A DNA stretch of 32,217 nt from the NCBI GenBank assembly GCA_033791105.1, contig JASJHI010000245.1, positions 1 to 32,217 on the forward strand, read 5' to 3'. Of this stretch, positions 23,151-31,347 are shown piece by piece. Below the pieces are notes generated by a model, which saw only the letters and a program-made list of their open reading frames with translations, was not told the origin of the DNA and searched no databases. Both the position numbers and the translations under genes were made by a program. Within the stretch, counting starts at the first letter, position 1. Each line of letters begins with the position of its first letter. The stretch is from JASJHI01 sp033791105. GTDB taxonomy: Bacteria; Actinomycetota; Acidimicrobiia; Acidimicrobiales; Ilumatobacteraceae.

Positions 23151-23156
23151 TAGGGT
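23151..23156 (+). promoter_or_regulatory. -10 box for a leaderless transcript of the first SDR gene
   Basis: TAGGGT ends 7 nt before ATG 23164. Confidence 0.5.
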
Positions 23157-23163
23157 CGCTCCC

Positions 23164-23943
23164 ATGAGTGACTCGGTGCTGGAACGGTTTGCGCTCGACG
23201 GGAACGTCGCTGTCGTGACAGGTGGTGGACGGGGCATCGGCGAAGGCATCGCCATCGCGTTGGCCGAGGCAGGATGTGACATCGTGCTGACCGCGCGGCG
23301 TGAGCACGAGATCGAGGCCGTCGCTGAACGCGTGCAAGCGCTCGGCCGGCGGTCTGTCGCGATTCCTGGTGACATCACCGATGGCGACTTCGTCGATGCG
23401 CTGGCCGAACGGGCAAAGAACGAGATGGGTTCGGTCACGATCTGGGTCAGCAATGCCGGCGGCGCCGATGATCGGACACCGCGCCATCTGTCCGAGATGC
23501 CGGATCGGCAGTGGGACTATCAACTCGACGTCAACCTGCGTGCAGTGTTCACCGGTGCCCGCGCCGCCGCGCGTGTCCTCGAGGATGGTGGGTCGATCAT
23601 CAACATCTCGTCAGGGGCGGCACTCAAGGGCTCTCCCAACAACGGCCCGTACGCCGTTGCCAAGGCCGGCGTCGACAGCCTCACGCGCACCTTGTCGCTC
23701 GAACTGGCTCCGCGTCGGATCCGGGTCAATGGTGTCGCACCGGGCCCCGTTCCGACCGAAGTGTTCATGGACTTCTTCGGCGCCACCGAAGCCGATCTTC
23801 CGAAGCTCGCCAAGCAGTGGGGTGTGCCTCTCGGACGGCTCGGAACACCGGAGGATGTCGGCAACGCAGTCGTGTTCCTCGCCTCGCCTGCCGCCTCATG
23901 GGTGACCGGGCAGACCCTGCTCGTCAACGGCGGCAACCGGTAA
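23164..23943 (+). CDS. short-chain dehydrogenase/reductase 1
   Basis: A classical SDR of 259 residues using NAD(P)(H). Motifs: VVTGGGRGIGEGIAIAL (cofactor loop TGxxxGIG), NAGG, the serine-containing strand SIINISSGAA, catalytic YAVAK, and PGPVPTEVF after it. The C-terminal ASWVTGQTLLVNGG is standard. The basic residues after beta-2 (TARREHEIEAV) suggest NADP(H). It resembles 3-oxoacyl-ACP reductases and 7-alpha-hydroxysteroid dehydrogenase-like proteins, but the substrate is not defined. It is followed by a second SDR from which it has diverged strongly, so this is not a recent duplication. Confidence 0.9.
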   Translation: MSDSVLERFALDGNVAVVTGGGRGIGEGIAIALAEAGCDIVLTARREHEIEAVAERVQALGRRSVAIPGDITDGDFVDALAERAKNEMGSVTIWVSNAGGADDRTPRHLSEMPDRQWDYQLDVNLRAVFTGARAAARVLEDGGSIINISSGAALKGSPNNGPYAVAKAGVDSLTRTLSLELAPRRIRVNGVAPGPVPTEVFMDFFGATEADLPKLAKQWGVPLGRLGTPEDVGNAVVFLASPAASWVTGQTLLVNGGNR

Positions 23944-23985
23944 CCGCCGGGAGGAGCCGAATCTTCCGGCCGGCCTCACCGGCGG

Positions 23986-23991
23986 TAGGTT
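23986..23991 (+). promoter_or_regulatory. -10 box for a leaderless transcript of the second SDR gene
   Basis: TAGGTT ends 8 nt before ATG 24000. Confidence 0.5.
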
Positions 23992-23999
23992 CGCCCGCC

Positions 24000-24743
24000 A
24001 TGGAAGTACGTCTGGACGGCAAGGTCGCACTCGTCACGGGAGCGTCGAGGGGCATCGGTAGGGCGATCGCGTCGGAGCTCGCCGCGTCCGGCGCGAAGGT
24101 GATGCTGAACAGTCGCAAGCAGGACGCGCTCGAGGCGGCGGCTGCCGAGATGGCCGGTGAGGTCGACGTCTGCGCGGCCAACGCTGGCGACAAGGGTGCG
24201 GGTGAGAAGGTCGTCACCGCGACACTCGAACGATTCGGCGGCCTGGACATTCTCGTCAACAACGCGGCCACCAATCCGTATTACGGACCGGTGCTCGACA
24301 TCGACGAGGCGCGCTACGACAAGACGTTCCAGGTCAATCTGAAGGCACCGGTCTACTGGTGCAAGGCTGCGCACGATCTCGTGTTCGCGGACAAGCCTGG
24401 CGTGATCGTCAACATCGCGTCGGTCGGCGGACTGCGGACCGACAGTGGGGCGCTCGGCATCTACAACCTCACGAAGGCTGCGCTGATCCACTTCACCCGC
24501 CAGCTCGCAGCCGAGATCGGCCCGACGAGGGTCGTCGGCATCGCACCCGGCCTCGTGAAGACCGATTTCGCCGCTGTTCTCGTGGAGAACTTCGGTGACG
24601 ACCTCGCGCGGCGCATGCCCACCCAGCGACTCGGCGAGCCAGAGGACATCGCTCACCTGGCGACATTCCTCGCCAGCGACCGCGCCAGCTGGATCACCGG
24701 CGAGACCTACGTGATCGACGGCGGAGCGGGCGTCGCGCCCTGA
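24000..24743 (+). CDS. short-chain dehydrogenase/reductase 2
   Basis: A 247-residue classical SDR. Motifs: ALVTGASRGIGRAIASEL (cofactor loop), LDILVNNAATNPYYGP, VIVNIASVGG (Ser) and catalytic YNLTKAAL, then GIAPGLVKTDF. NSRKQD after beta-2 points to NADP(H). The NNAATNP and YNLTKAALIHFT segments are typical of the FabG/DHRS4-like group, and the substrate is unknown. The open frame extends upstream across the first SDR gene, but ATG 24000 sits at the usual SDR N-terminus and has its own TAGGTT box. It is convergent with menE, 66 bp away, where I see no terminator. Confidence 0.9.
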   Translation: MEVRLDGKVALVTGASRGIGRAIASELAASGAKVMLNSRKQDALEAAAAEMAGEVDVCAANAGDKGAGEKVVTATLERFGGLDILVNNAATNPYYGPVLDIDEARYDKTFQVNLKAPVYWCKAAHDLVFADKPGVIVNIASVGGLRTDSGALGIYNLTKAALIHFTRQLAAEIGPTRVVGIAPGLVKTDFAAVLVENFGDDLARRMPTQRLGEPEDIAHLATFLASDRASWITGETYVIDGGAGVAP

Positions 24744-24809
24744 TTCGACGAACCCGTCGCAGTCTCGGTGTCGATGCCGGCGGAAACCGCTGCGTGTGAC
24801 GCCGAGAGT

Positions 24810-25856
24810 TCAGCCTCGACGAAGCTTGCCGAGCGCCGTGCGGGGGAGTTCGGCGACCAGGACGAGGCGACGGGGGGCCAGAAAGGCCGGATGGTGCCGC
24901 TTGACGTGATCGCGCAGCGACTCGAGTGTGGGTGGATCACCAGCGGGGACGACGAGCGATTCGACGATCTGCCCCCACTCGTCGTCGGGCCGACCGCGCA
25001 CCAGCACCTCTGCGACGGCCGGATGATCGAGGAGCGACCGTTCCGCCGCCTCGGGCCAGACGTTCTCACCGCCGGTGATGATGAGGTCCCCAGCCCGACC
25101 GATGACGTGGAGCCGGCCGTCGTCGAGCAAGTGCCCGATGTCGCCGGTGGCAAGCCACCCGTCGGCGTCGACCGGGCTGGGCCCGTCGCGGTAGGTGCGG
25201 AGCAGCATCGCTCCGCGGAGGTGGATCTCGCCGTCGTCTGCGAACCGCACCTCGACGCCGTCGAGCGGGCGGCCGTCATAGACGACGCCGCTGCCGGTCT
25301 CGGTCATTCCGTAGGTCGTCACCGTGTTGGCCGGACGATCGGCGGGGGGACGGCTCCCACCGAGCACGATCGTGCGGAATATCGTCGGATCGATCCGACC
25401 GAGCGCCGTCGGGACGAGCGAGACCAACGATGCACCCACCTCACGCACGGCGACGGGATCGAAGGCGGGCAGCACCGTGAGCTCGGTGCCCGTGTGGAGC
25501 GCGCGGGTGACGACGGACAGCCCACCGATGTGCGAGAGCGGCAGACACGCGAGCCAATGGTCGTCGCCGGCGACCGCGAGCCGTTCCGAGGTCGCCTCGG
25601 CAGACGCAGCCACGGCGTCGCGGGTGAGTACGACCCCCTTCGGCGTCCCTGTCGAGCCGCTCGTGGCGACGACCAGCGCGTCGTCTGACTCGACTTCCTC
25701 GCCGACCCTCATCGCCACGCACAGCTCGTCTCGGGCGCTCACGGGCAGCCGCTGGTCGACCGGGAACGCGGCGTCGCCGGCATCCCAGATGCGCAGCAGC
25801 TCGTCGACGAACCCGGTCCCGCCCGGCCGATCGATCGCCACGAGGCGCGACGTCAC
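24810..25856 (-). CDS. menE: o-succinylbenzoate-CoA ligase MenE
   Basis: Adenylates o-succinylbenzoate and joins it to CoA in menaquinone synthesis. At 348 residues it is short for the ANL superfamily but usual for actinobacterial MenE. Motifs: VVATSGSTGTPKGVVLT (P-loop), LPLSHIGGLSVV, TYGMTETGSG, DGWLATGDIGHLLDDGRL, the hinge VIGRAGDLIITGGENVWPEAAE and C-terminal GKLRRG with the catalytic lysine. Context decides between MenE and other ligases: menA, menH, menD and menF are nearby. Start GTG 25856 is 10 nt after the amidase stop, so the two genes are probably co-transcribed, even though an amidase has no known role in this pathway. Confidence 0.9.
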   Translation of the reverse strand: MTSRLVAIDRPGGTGFVDELLRIWDAGDAAFPVDQRLPVSARDELCVAMRVGEEVESDDALVVATSGSTGTPKGVVLTRDAVAASAEATSERLAVAGDDHWLACLPLSHIGGLSVVTRALHTGTELTVLPAFDPVAVREVGASLVSLVPTALGRIDPTIFRTIVLGGSRPPADRPANTVTTYGMTETGSGVVYDGRPLDGVEVRFADDGEIHLRGAMLLRTYRDGPSPVDADGWLATGDIGHLLDDGRLHVIGRAGDLIITGGENVWPEAAERSLLDHPAVAEVLVRGRPDDEWGQIVESLVVPAGDPPTLESLRDHVKRHHPAFLAPRRLVLVAELPRTALGKLRRG

Positions 25857-25866
25857 AATGGGCGAC

Positions 25867-27264
25867 TCAGTTGGTGATCGGGTCTATCGGCGTCAGCGGC
25901 CCGACGAGCGACTCGATCTCGGCGGCGACCGTGAGGCATCGCAGGTCGTGGAAGCGGTCGCCCATCACTTGCACGCCGACCGGCATCGCATCGGCGAGAC
26001 CTGCGGGCGTCACCGCAGCAGGGAAGCCGAGGAAGTTCGCGGGCAGCACAGGGCGGATGACCTCGATCATGTCGATCGAGCCGTCGATGTCGGCATCGTG
26101 TGCGAACGCGGGTGAGGACCAGGTCGGGCTCAGGAGTATCGGGTGCTCCGTGTAGAACTCGCTCCACTCCCGCATGAGGCGGTATCGCTCCATGTGGAGC
26201 TCGAATTGGCCGGTCAGCGTCGTCGGCGGCAGATCGGCAGAGGTTGCCTCGATCAGCGCCTTGCCGCCCTCGCCCATCACCTCGTCGAGCATGGGTCTCA
26301 TCTCGCGCAGTTCGCCGAGCAGCAGCGACGACCACAGCTCGAGCACCACCTCGTAGTCGGGCGGGGTCGCCTCGACCACGTCGTGGCCGGCATCGGAAAG
26401 CCGATCGCCCACCGCTCGAATCGCGTCCGCGATGCCCGAATCGGTCGATCCGCCCGGCGGCTCGGCCAGCACCGCGATACGCATGCGTTCGCCGGGTTCC
26501 GCGTCGGTGAGGACGACCGGCAGTGAAGTGGGATCGCGCAGATCCTGGCCGGCAACGATCTCGAGGCCGCAACGCACATCGGCGACCCGGCGTGCCATCG
26601 GCCCCTCGACGGACATCACTTGTGGGGCCAGTGGGCTGTCGATCGGAGGGATCACGGTTGCCGTCGGAACCACTCCCGTTGTCGGCTTGATCGATGCGAT
26701 GCCGCAACAGTTCGCCGGATTGCGCAGCGATCCGCCGATGTCGTTGCCGAGTCCGATCGGACTCATTCCCGAGGCCAGGGCCGACCCTTCTCCGCCGCTC
26801 GACCCGCCGGCGGTGACGTTCGGGTTCCAGGGATTGCGCGTGAGCCCGTGCAGCTGAGAGTGCGTGTGGACGCGAAGCCCCAGGTCGGGCAAGTTCGTGC
26901 GGGCGAACGGGATCGCGCCGGCCGCGCGCATGCGCCCGGATGATGGCGCGTCGATCGGCGCGATCGCATCCTTCATCAACTCGAGACCCTGGGTTGTGGG
27001 GGTTCCTGCGAGATCGATGTTCTCCTTCACCGTGCAGGGCACGCCGTGGAGGGGACCGAGTTCGACGCCCCCGGCGAGCGCGGCGTCGGCGGCATCGGCG
27101 GCTGCGCGAGCCTCGTCGGCGAGCACTCGGACGATTGCGTTCAGGCCGCCGTTGATCTTGTCGACCCGGTCGAGGTGCGCCTCGAGCACCTCTCGGCTCG
27201 ATGCCTCCTTTGCGCGGATCGTTGCCGCGAGTTCCAACGCCCCCATTTGCCACAGCTCGGTCAT
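25867..27264 (-). CDS. amidase (amidase signature family)
   Basis: A 465-residue cytoplasmic amidase with a Ser-cisSer-Lys triad. VPCTVKENIDLAGTPTTQG carries the lysine (about residue 83 in this numbering), and TAGGSSGGEGSALASGMSPI plus GLGNDIGGSLRNPA carry the two serines and oxyanion loop. The C-terminal PANFLGFPAAVTPAGLADAMPVGVQVMGDRF is characteristic. GatA is unlikely without gatB/gatC neighbours, and the substrate is unknown. ATG 27264 is chosen over GTG 27282, since the latter would nearly abut the divergent menA start and overlap both presumed -10 boxes. It forms a two-gene unit with menE. Confidence 0.88.
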   Translation of the reverse strand: MTELWQMGALELAATIRAKEASSREVLEAHLDRVDKINGGLNAIVRVLADEARAAADAADAALAGGVELGPLHGVPCTVKENIDLAGTPTTQGLELMKDAIAPIDAPSSGRMRAAGAIPFARTNLPDLGLRVHTHSQLHGLTRNPWNPNVTAGGSSGGEGSALASGMSPIGLGNDIGGSLRNPANCCGIASIKPTTGVVPTATVIPPIDSPLAPQVMSVEGPMARRVADVRCGLEIVAGQDLRDPTSLPVVLTDAEPGERMRIAVLAEPPGGSTDSGIADAIRAVGDRLSDAGHDVVEATPPDYEVVLELWSSLLLGELREMRPMLDEVMGEGGKALIEATSADLPPTTLTGQFELHMERYRLMREWSEFYTEHPILLSPTWSSPAFAHDADIDGSIDMIEVIRPVLPANFLGFPAAVTPAGLADAMPVGVQVMGDRFHDLRCLTVAAEIESLVGPLTPIDPITN

Positions 27265-27269
27265 CGCTC

Positions 27270-27276
27270 CATCATG
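27270..27276. promoter_or_regulatory. overlapping divergent -10 boxes for menA and the amidase gene
   Basis: The plus strand reads CATCAT (27270-27275), 9 nt before the menA ATG. The minus strand reads CATGAT (27276-27271), 6 nt before the amidase ATG. Both keep the A at position 2 and T at position 6 of a -10 box but lack the first T. Only 20 bp separate the two start codons. Confidence 0.4.
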
Positions 27277-27284
27277 GCGCACGC

Positions 27285-28151
27285 ATGAACCGCTGGATCA
27301 TCGGAGCCCGCCCGCGAACACTGCCTGCGGCGATCGTGCCGGTCGCCGTGGGTGCGGGGGCCGCCGTCGGGATCGGTGACTTCGTGTGGTGGCGGGTGGG
27401 TGCCGCGCTCGTCGTCAGCCTGGCGCTACAGATCGGCGTCAACTACGCCAACGACTACAGCGACGGCATCAGAGGGACCGACGACGTCCGTGTCGGCCCT
27501 GCCCGGCTTGTCGGTGGCGGCCTCGCCAGTCCACGGTCGGTGAAGATCGCCGCGTACATCTCGTTCGGTGTCGCCGCGGTTGCCGGGCTGGCGATCGCAC
27601 TCGACACCTCGTTGTGGCTCCTCCTCGTCGGCGCGGCCGCGATCGCTGCCGCCTGGTTCTATACCGGCGGGCCGAAACCGTACGGCTACCTCGGTCTTGG
27701 CGAATTGTTCGTGTTCGTCTTCTTCGGACTGGTGGCCACGGCCGGTACCACGTATGCGGCGGTGGCCGAGTTCACCGGACTCTCGATCGTGCTCGGCTGT
27801 GCCGTCGGGTCGCTCGCCTGCGCGCTGCTCGTCATCAACAACTTGCGCGATATTCCCACCGATGAACAGGTCGGTAAGAAGACGCTTGCGGTGCGGCTCG
27901 GCGACCGGCGGACACGTTCGTTCTACGTCTCGCTGATCATCGGAGCGTTCGTGCTGTTGATCGTGGGGGCGGTGTGGTGGCGGATGCCCGCACTGCTCGG
28001 GCTGGCCGCAGTGCCCCTCGCGCTGACGCCTTGCCGGGTCGTGCTGGGCGGAGCGACCGGGCCGGCGCTCATCCCGGTGCTCGGAGCAACCGGTCGGCTG
28101 CAGATGGCGTTCGGGCTCGCGACGACCTTCGGCCTGGTGATCGGCGCCTGA
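27285..28151 (+). CDS. menA: 1,4-dihydroxy-2-naphthoate polyprenyltransferase MenA
   Basis: An integral membrane prenyltransferase of 288 residues that attaches the polyprenyl chain to 1,4-dihydroxy-2-naphthoate, giving demethylmenaquinone. The first Asp-rich motif is NYANDYSDGIRGTD (N-x3-D-x3-D) and the second is NNLRDIPTDEQVGKKTLAV, both Mg-diphosphate binding. WIIGARPRTLPAAIVPVAVG is the typical MenA N-terminus. Eight to nine hydrophobic segments are apparent. The ATG at 27285 is followed at once by this conserved segment, so the start is well fixed. The frame is open upstream but there overlaps the amidase gene. Confidence 0.95.
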   Translation: MNRWIIGARPRTLPAAIVPVAVGAGAAVGIGDFVWWRVGAALVVSLALQIGVNYANDYSDGIRGTDDVRVGPARLVGGGLASPRSVKIAAYISFGVAAVAGLAIALDTSLWLLLVGAAAIAAAWFYTGGPKPYGYLGLGELFVFVFFGLVATAGTTYAAVAEFTGLSIVLGCAVGSLACALLVINNLRDIPTDEQVGKKTLAVRLGDRRTRSFYVSLIIGAFVLLIVGAVWWRMPALLGLAAVPLALTPCRVVLGGATGPALIPVLGATGRLQMAFGLATTFGLVIGA

Positions 28152-28161
28152 CCTCTCCCGC

Positions 28162-28917
28162 TCAGCGCGACAGCAGCCACGACGCGATGGCGTCGGTGGT
28201 CGTTCTCGGTTGCTCGAGATGAGTGGTGTGACCCGCGTCGGGGATGACGAGCAGCGTCGAGTCCGGGATCGACGAGGTGAGTCGGTGGCCCAGCGTGCGG
28301 AACTTCGCGTCGTGCTCGCCGGCCAGGATCAACGTCGGAACAGCGATCGACGGGAGTCGACTCCAGAGCGGTTCTTGGGTTCCCGTGCCGGTGCACCGAA
28401 GGCTCGTAGCGAGGCCCGCGGCGGTGTTCCGGCAACGGTCCTCGACTTGTGCGGTCTCCGGCGTCAGTCCGGCGAAGAGAGGGTTGCGCAGCCACTCTTC
28501 GACGAAGTCAGCGACGCCGATCTGCTCGATCCGGTCCGCAAGCAGTTCGTCGGCCGCGCGCCGCTCGACGCGCTCCGAGTCGCTGTCGATGCCGGCCGTC
28601 GCGCCGATCAGCACCATGGCCGACACCAGTTCGGGCTGTGCGAGCGCGGCGTGCAGGGTGACTCGACCGCCCATCGAGTAGCCGACGTAGACCCCTTGTC
28701 CGCCGCACTCGACGAGGTGGTCGGCCGAACGCCAGAGATCCGAGCCAGAGACAGCGGATGGGGCATCGCCATGATCCGGTAGATCGACGGCCGTGGTCGT
28801 GGAGCCGGGCATCACCTCGGCGAGGCACCGCGCGACTCTCTCCCACGACCGAGCGGTCTGGGTGAAGCCGTGGGCCAGGATGAGGCGCGGTGTCGTTTGG
28901 TTCGCGATCGCCGTCAC
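28162..28917 (-). CDS. menH: SHCHC synthase MenH (alpha/beta hydrolase)
   Basis: The 251-residue alpha/beta-hydrolase would eliminate pyruvate from SEPHCHC to form SHCHC. Motifs fit MenH: LILAHGFTQTARSW (oxyanion region), VDLPDHGDA, nucleophile elbow VGYSMGGRVTLHAAL (the GYSMGGR form of MenH), LIGATAGIDSDSER, LAGEHDAKF (Asp) and DAGHTTHLEQP (catalytic His). Start GTG 28917 lies in a GTGA overlap with the DsbA-like gene upstream. Many proteins annotated MenH are generic hydrolases, but the position beside menD and menA supports the assignment. Confidence 0.85.
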   Translation of the reverse strand: MTAIANQTTPRLILAHGFTQTARSWERVARCLAEVMPGSTTTAVDLPDHGDAPSAVSGSDLWRSADHLVECGGQGVYVGYSMGGRVTLHAALAQPELVSAMVLIGATAGIDSDSERVERRAADELLADRIEQIGVADFVEEWLRNPLFAGLTPETAQVEDRCRNTAAGLATSLRCTGTGTQEPLWSRLPSIAVPTLILAGEHDAKFRTLGHRLTSSIPDSTLLVIPDAGHTTHLEQPRTTTDAIASWLLSR

Positions 28918-29627
28918 GCCGGCGTCTGGTCGGCCGCGGGCTCGCCGAGAGCCCGGTCGGCCATCCGCTGCAGCACCTGGGCGAACGTGTCGGGCTCCTG
29001 GGCGCCGGGCACCGCCCAGTTACCGTCGAACACGAAGGTCGGCACCGCGGTGACGCCGTTCTCGTAGCCCTCTCGGAGTTCGGTCATCACCTCCGGGAGA
29101 CCGCGGTCACTCTCGAGGAACTCGACGACCCGATCTCGATCGAATCCGACCTCTGCAGCACATTCGGCGAGCACGTCGGCATCGCCGATGTTGAGGCCGT
29201 CGGTGAAGTACGCCTCGAGGAGCCGTTCCTTCATCACCGGTTGCTCGACCGGCGAGTCGGACTGCGCAGCCAACCAGATCAGACGATGAGCGAGCAGAGT
29301 GTTCGCCCGGAGAGCCCGATCCATGCGGAAGTCGAGTCCGATTTCGGCGGCGGCCTTCGTGACGTGACCGATGATCTGCTCGGCCCGCTCGGGGCCGCCG
29401 AACTTCTTGCTGTACCCCTCGAACACCGGAGTGGCAACGCCGGGCGCGGCGGTCGGGTCGAGTTGGTGCGGCTTGTAGGTGACAACGACGTCGACGCCGA
29501 GATCATCTTCGACCTGCGCGAGGCCGAGTTCGAACTTGCGTTTGCCGATGTAGCACCACGGACACACGACATCGGAGTAGATGTCGATGGTGATCGCTGG
29601 GCGCTCGGTCTGGATCTCGGCTGCCAC
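28914..29627 (-). CDS. DsbA family oxidoreductase (FrnE-like)
   Basis: A thioredoxin-fold protein of 237 residues. ITIDIYSDVVCPWCYIGKRKFE carries the CPWC redox motif, followed by an all-helical insertion and VTAVPTFVFDGNWAVPGAQ with the cis-proline segment (AVPTF). There is no signal peptide, so it is cytoplasmic, like the FrnE/polyketide-associated DsbA-like group. GTG 29627 is preferred over GTG 29636, because 29636 would overlap the TATCGT box that lies 7 nt upstream of 29627. It is co-transcribed with menH (GTGA overlap). Its link to menaquinone is positional only. Confidence 0.88.
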   Translation of the reverse strand: MAAEIQTERPAITIDIYSDVVCPWCYIGKRKFELGLAQVEDDLGVDVVVTYKPHQLDPTAAPGVATPVFEGYSKKFGGPERAEQIIGHVTKAAAEIGLDFRMDRALRANTLLAHRLIWLAAQSDSPVEQPVMKERLLEAYFTDGLNIGDADVLAECAAEVGFDRDRVVEFLESDRGLPEVMTELREGYENGVTAVPTFVFDGNWAVPGAQEPDTFAQVLQRMADRALGEPAADQTPA

Positions 29628-29634
29628 GGAGCAC

Positions 29635-29652
29635 ACGATACGCCCCTATCGT
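29635..29652. promoter_or_regulatory. symmetric divergent promoter between the DsbA-like gene and menD
   Basis: ACGATA-N6-TATCGT is a perfect inverted repeat formed by two -10 boxes: TATCGT on the plus strand (29647-29652), 9 nt before the menD ATG, and TATCGT on the minus strand (29640-29635), 7 nt before GTG 29627. Both transcripts would be leaderless. Confidence 0.55.
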
Positions 29653-29661
29653 CTCCCACCG

Positions 29662-31311
29662 ATGGTCGGCGTCCCCCCACCCCCTCCCGAGGACGTTCAG
29701 GCCACGTACTGCGCCACGCTGGTCGACGAGTGGATCCGGCTCGGCGTGCGCCATGCCATCCTCGCACCCGGCTCGCGTTCGACACCGATGGCGTTGGCGC
29801 TGGCTGCCCGCGACGAGCTGCGAGTCGAAGTCGTCCACGACGAGCGGGTAGCCGCGTTCGTGGCGCTGGGCGCCGGGCTCGAGGGGGATCCTGCGCTCCT
29901 GTTGTGCACGAGCGGGACGGCGGCGGCGAACTTCTTCCCAGCCGTCATCGAGGCTGGTCTCTCGGAGGTCCCGCTGATCGTGCTCACCGCCGATCGCCCC
30001 GAGGAGCTGCGCGGTGTCGGCGCCCCCCAGACGATCGACCAGCACCGACTGTACGGCGACCATGTTCGCTGGTTCCGCGATCCCGGCGTGGCCGACGACG
30101 ACGGACGTCGCGCCTGGCGGTCACTTGCCCGGGAGGGGTGGCAGCACGCGGTGGGTGGACCGGTTCAGCTCAACCTCCCCTTCCGTGAGCCGCTGCTCGG
30201 CACGGCCGGTGACCTCCCCGCGCCGGATTCGCCGGTGGAACGGTCATCGGCTGACCCGGCGGCCGCAAACCGGGAAGTTCCGGGACTCGACCGCCAGCGC
30301 GGTGTGATCCTGGTGGGCGGTTGCAGCGGTGTGCGGGAAGCCGATGTCGCCGAACTTCAGCGCATGACGGCCTGGCCGATCCTGGCCGACCCGGCCTCCG
30401 GGATGCGGCATCTCGACGGAGTGGTGACCACCGCGGATTCTCTTCTGCGGCACCGCGGCTTCGCCGACGATCATGCCCCCGAAGTGGTCGTGAGGATCGG
30501 CCGGCCGCACGCATCGAAGGTGATCTCGCAGTGGGTGTCACGGACCGAGTCGGTCGTGATCCAGGTCGGCGGCCCTGGTGTGATCGACCCGGATCACAAC
30601 GTGTCGGCGGTCGCGTCGATCAGCGACGTGCTCGTGGCTCAACCGGCAGGCGCTCTCGGCACGACGTGGCCGGTGCGCTGGGCGCACGCCGAGCGGCGCG
30701 CCGACGACGCCATCGCCCGGGCGGTCGCGGCGGTCGACCACCTCACCGAGCCCGGCGTTGCCCGTGTAGTGGCTGAGAATCTGCCGCCGGAGGCGGTTCT
30801 GACGGTCGCCTCGTCGATGCCTGTGCGCGATCTCGAATGGTTCGGCGGTCGCTCCGCCCGGGCGCACGCCAACCGTGGTGCTAATGGGATCGACGGCGTC
30901 ATGTCGACCGCACTCGGCCGGGCGCTCGACGGAGCGCCCTCGGTCGTCGTGGTCGGTGATCTCGCGTTCGTGCATGACAGCAACGCCCTCCTCGGCTTGG
31001 GCCAGCGGTCGAACGACCTCCGCGTCGTGGTCGTCGACAACGACGGGGGCGGAATCTTCTCGTTCCTGCCGCAAGCGACCGCGCTCGACACGGCCAACTT
31101 CGAACTGCTCTTCGGCACACCGCTCGGGACGGATGTCGTCCGCCTCGCGGCGGCGCACGGACTCGCGGCCCGTACGGTGACATCGCCGGCCGAGCTCGCG
31201 GCCCAACTAGCGGTGCAAGGTCCGTGGGTGGTCCGAGTGCCGTCCGAGCGGACCCGCAACGTCGCGGTGCATGACGAGCTCCACTCCGCGGTCGCCGCCG
31301 TGCTCGGCTGA
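29662..31311 (+). CDS. menD: SEPHCHC synthase MenD
   Basis: A thiamine-diphosphate enzyme of 549 residues that joins 2-oxoglutarate (after decarboxylation) to isochorismate, the first committed step of menaquinone synthesis. N-terminal motifs are ATYCATLVDEWIRLGVRHA, APGSRSTPMA (a MenD hallmark), the Glu in VEVVHDERVAAFVALG that activates the cofactor, and LTADRPEELRGVGAPQTIDQ. The C-terminal pyrophosphate/Mg site is VVVVGDLAFVHDSNALLG through VVVDNDGGGIFSFLP. ATG 29662 is the start nearest to the conserved N-terminus and has a -10 box at leaderless distance. It converges on menF with only 36 bp between stops and no visible terminator. Confidence 0.95.
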   Translation: MVGVPPPPPEDVQATYCATLVDEWIRLGVRHAILAPGSRSTPMALALAARDELRVEVVHDERVAAFVALGAGLEGDPALLLCTSGTAAANFFPAVIEAGLSEVPLIVLTADRPEELRGVGAPQTIDQHRLYGDHVRWFRDPGVADDDGRRAWRSLAREGWQHAVGGPVQLNLPFREPLLGTAGDLPAPDSPVERSSADPAAANREVPGLDRQRGVILVGGCSGVREADVAELQRMTAWPILADPASGMRHLDGVVTTADSLLRHRGFADDHAPEVVVRIGRPHASKVISQWVSRTESVVIQVGGPGVIDPDHNVSAVASISDVLVAQPAGALGTTWPVRWAHAERRADDAIARAVAAVDHLTEPGVARVVAENLPPEAVLTVASSMPVRDLEWFGGRSARAHANRGANGIDGVMSTALGRALDGAPSVVVVGDLAFVHDSNALLGLGQRSNDLRVVVVDNDGGGIFSFLPQATALDTANFELLFGTPLGTDVVRLAAAHGLAARTVTSPAELAAQLAVQGPWVVRVPSERTRNVAVHDELHSAVAAVLG

Positions 31312-31347
31312 ATCGCTGCCCGGCCCAGTCGCCGTGGAAGGCCGTCG

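Noticed and set aside
23164..24743. The two SDR genes as a recent tandem duplication
   Set aside because: They differ in most residues outside the cofactor and catalytic motifs, in length and in start context, so they are only distant members of one superfamily.
25867..27264. GatA subunit of the tRNA amidotransferase
   Set aside because: The amidase triad is shared, but gatB and gatC are not adjacent and the flanking genes belong to menaquinone synthesis; a general amidase is the safer call.
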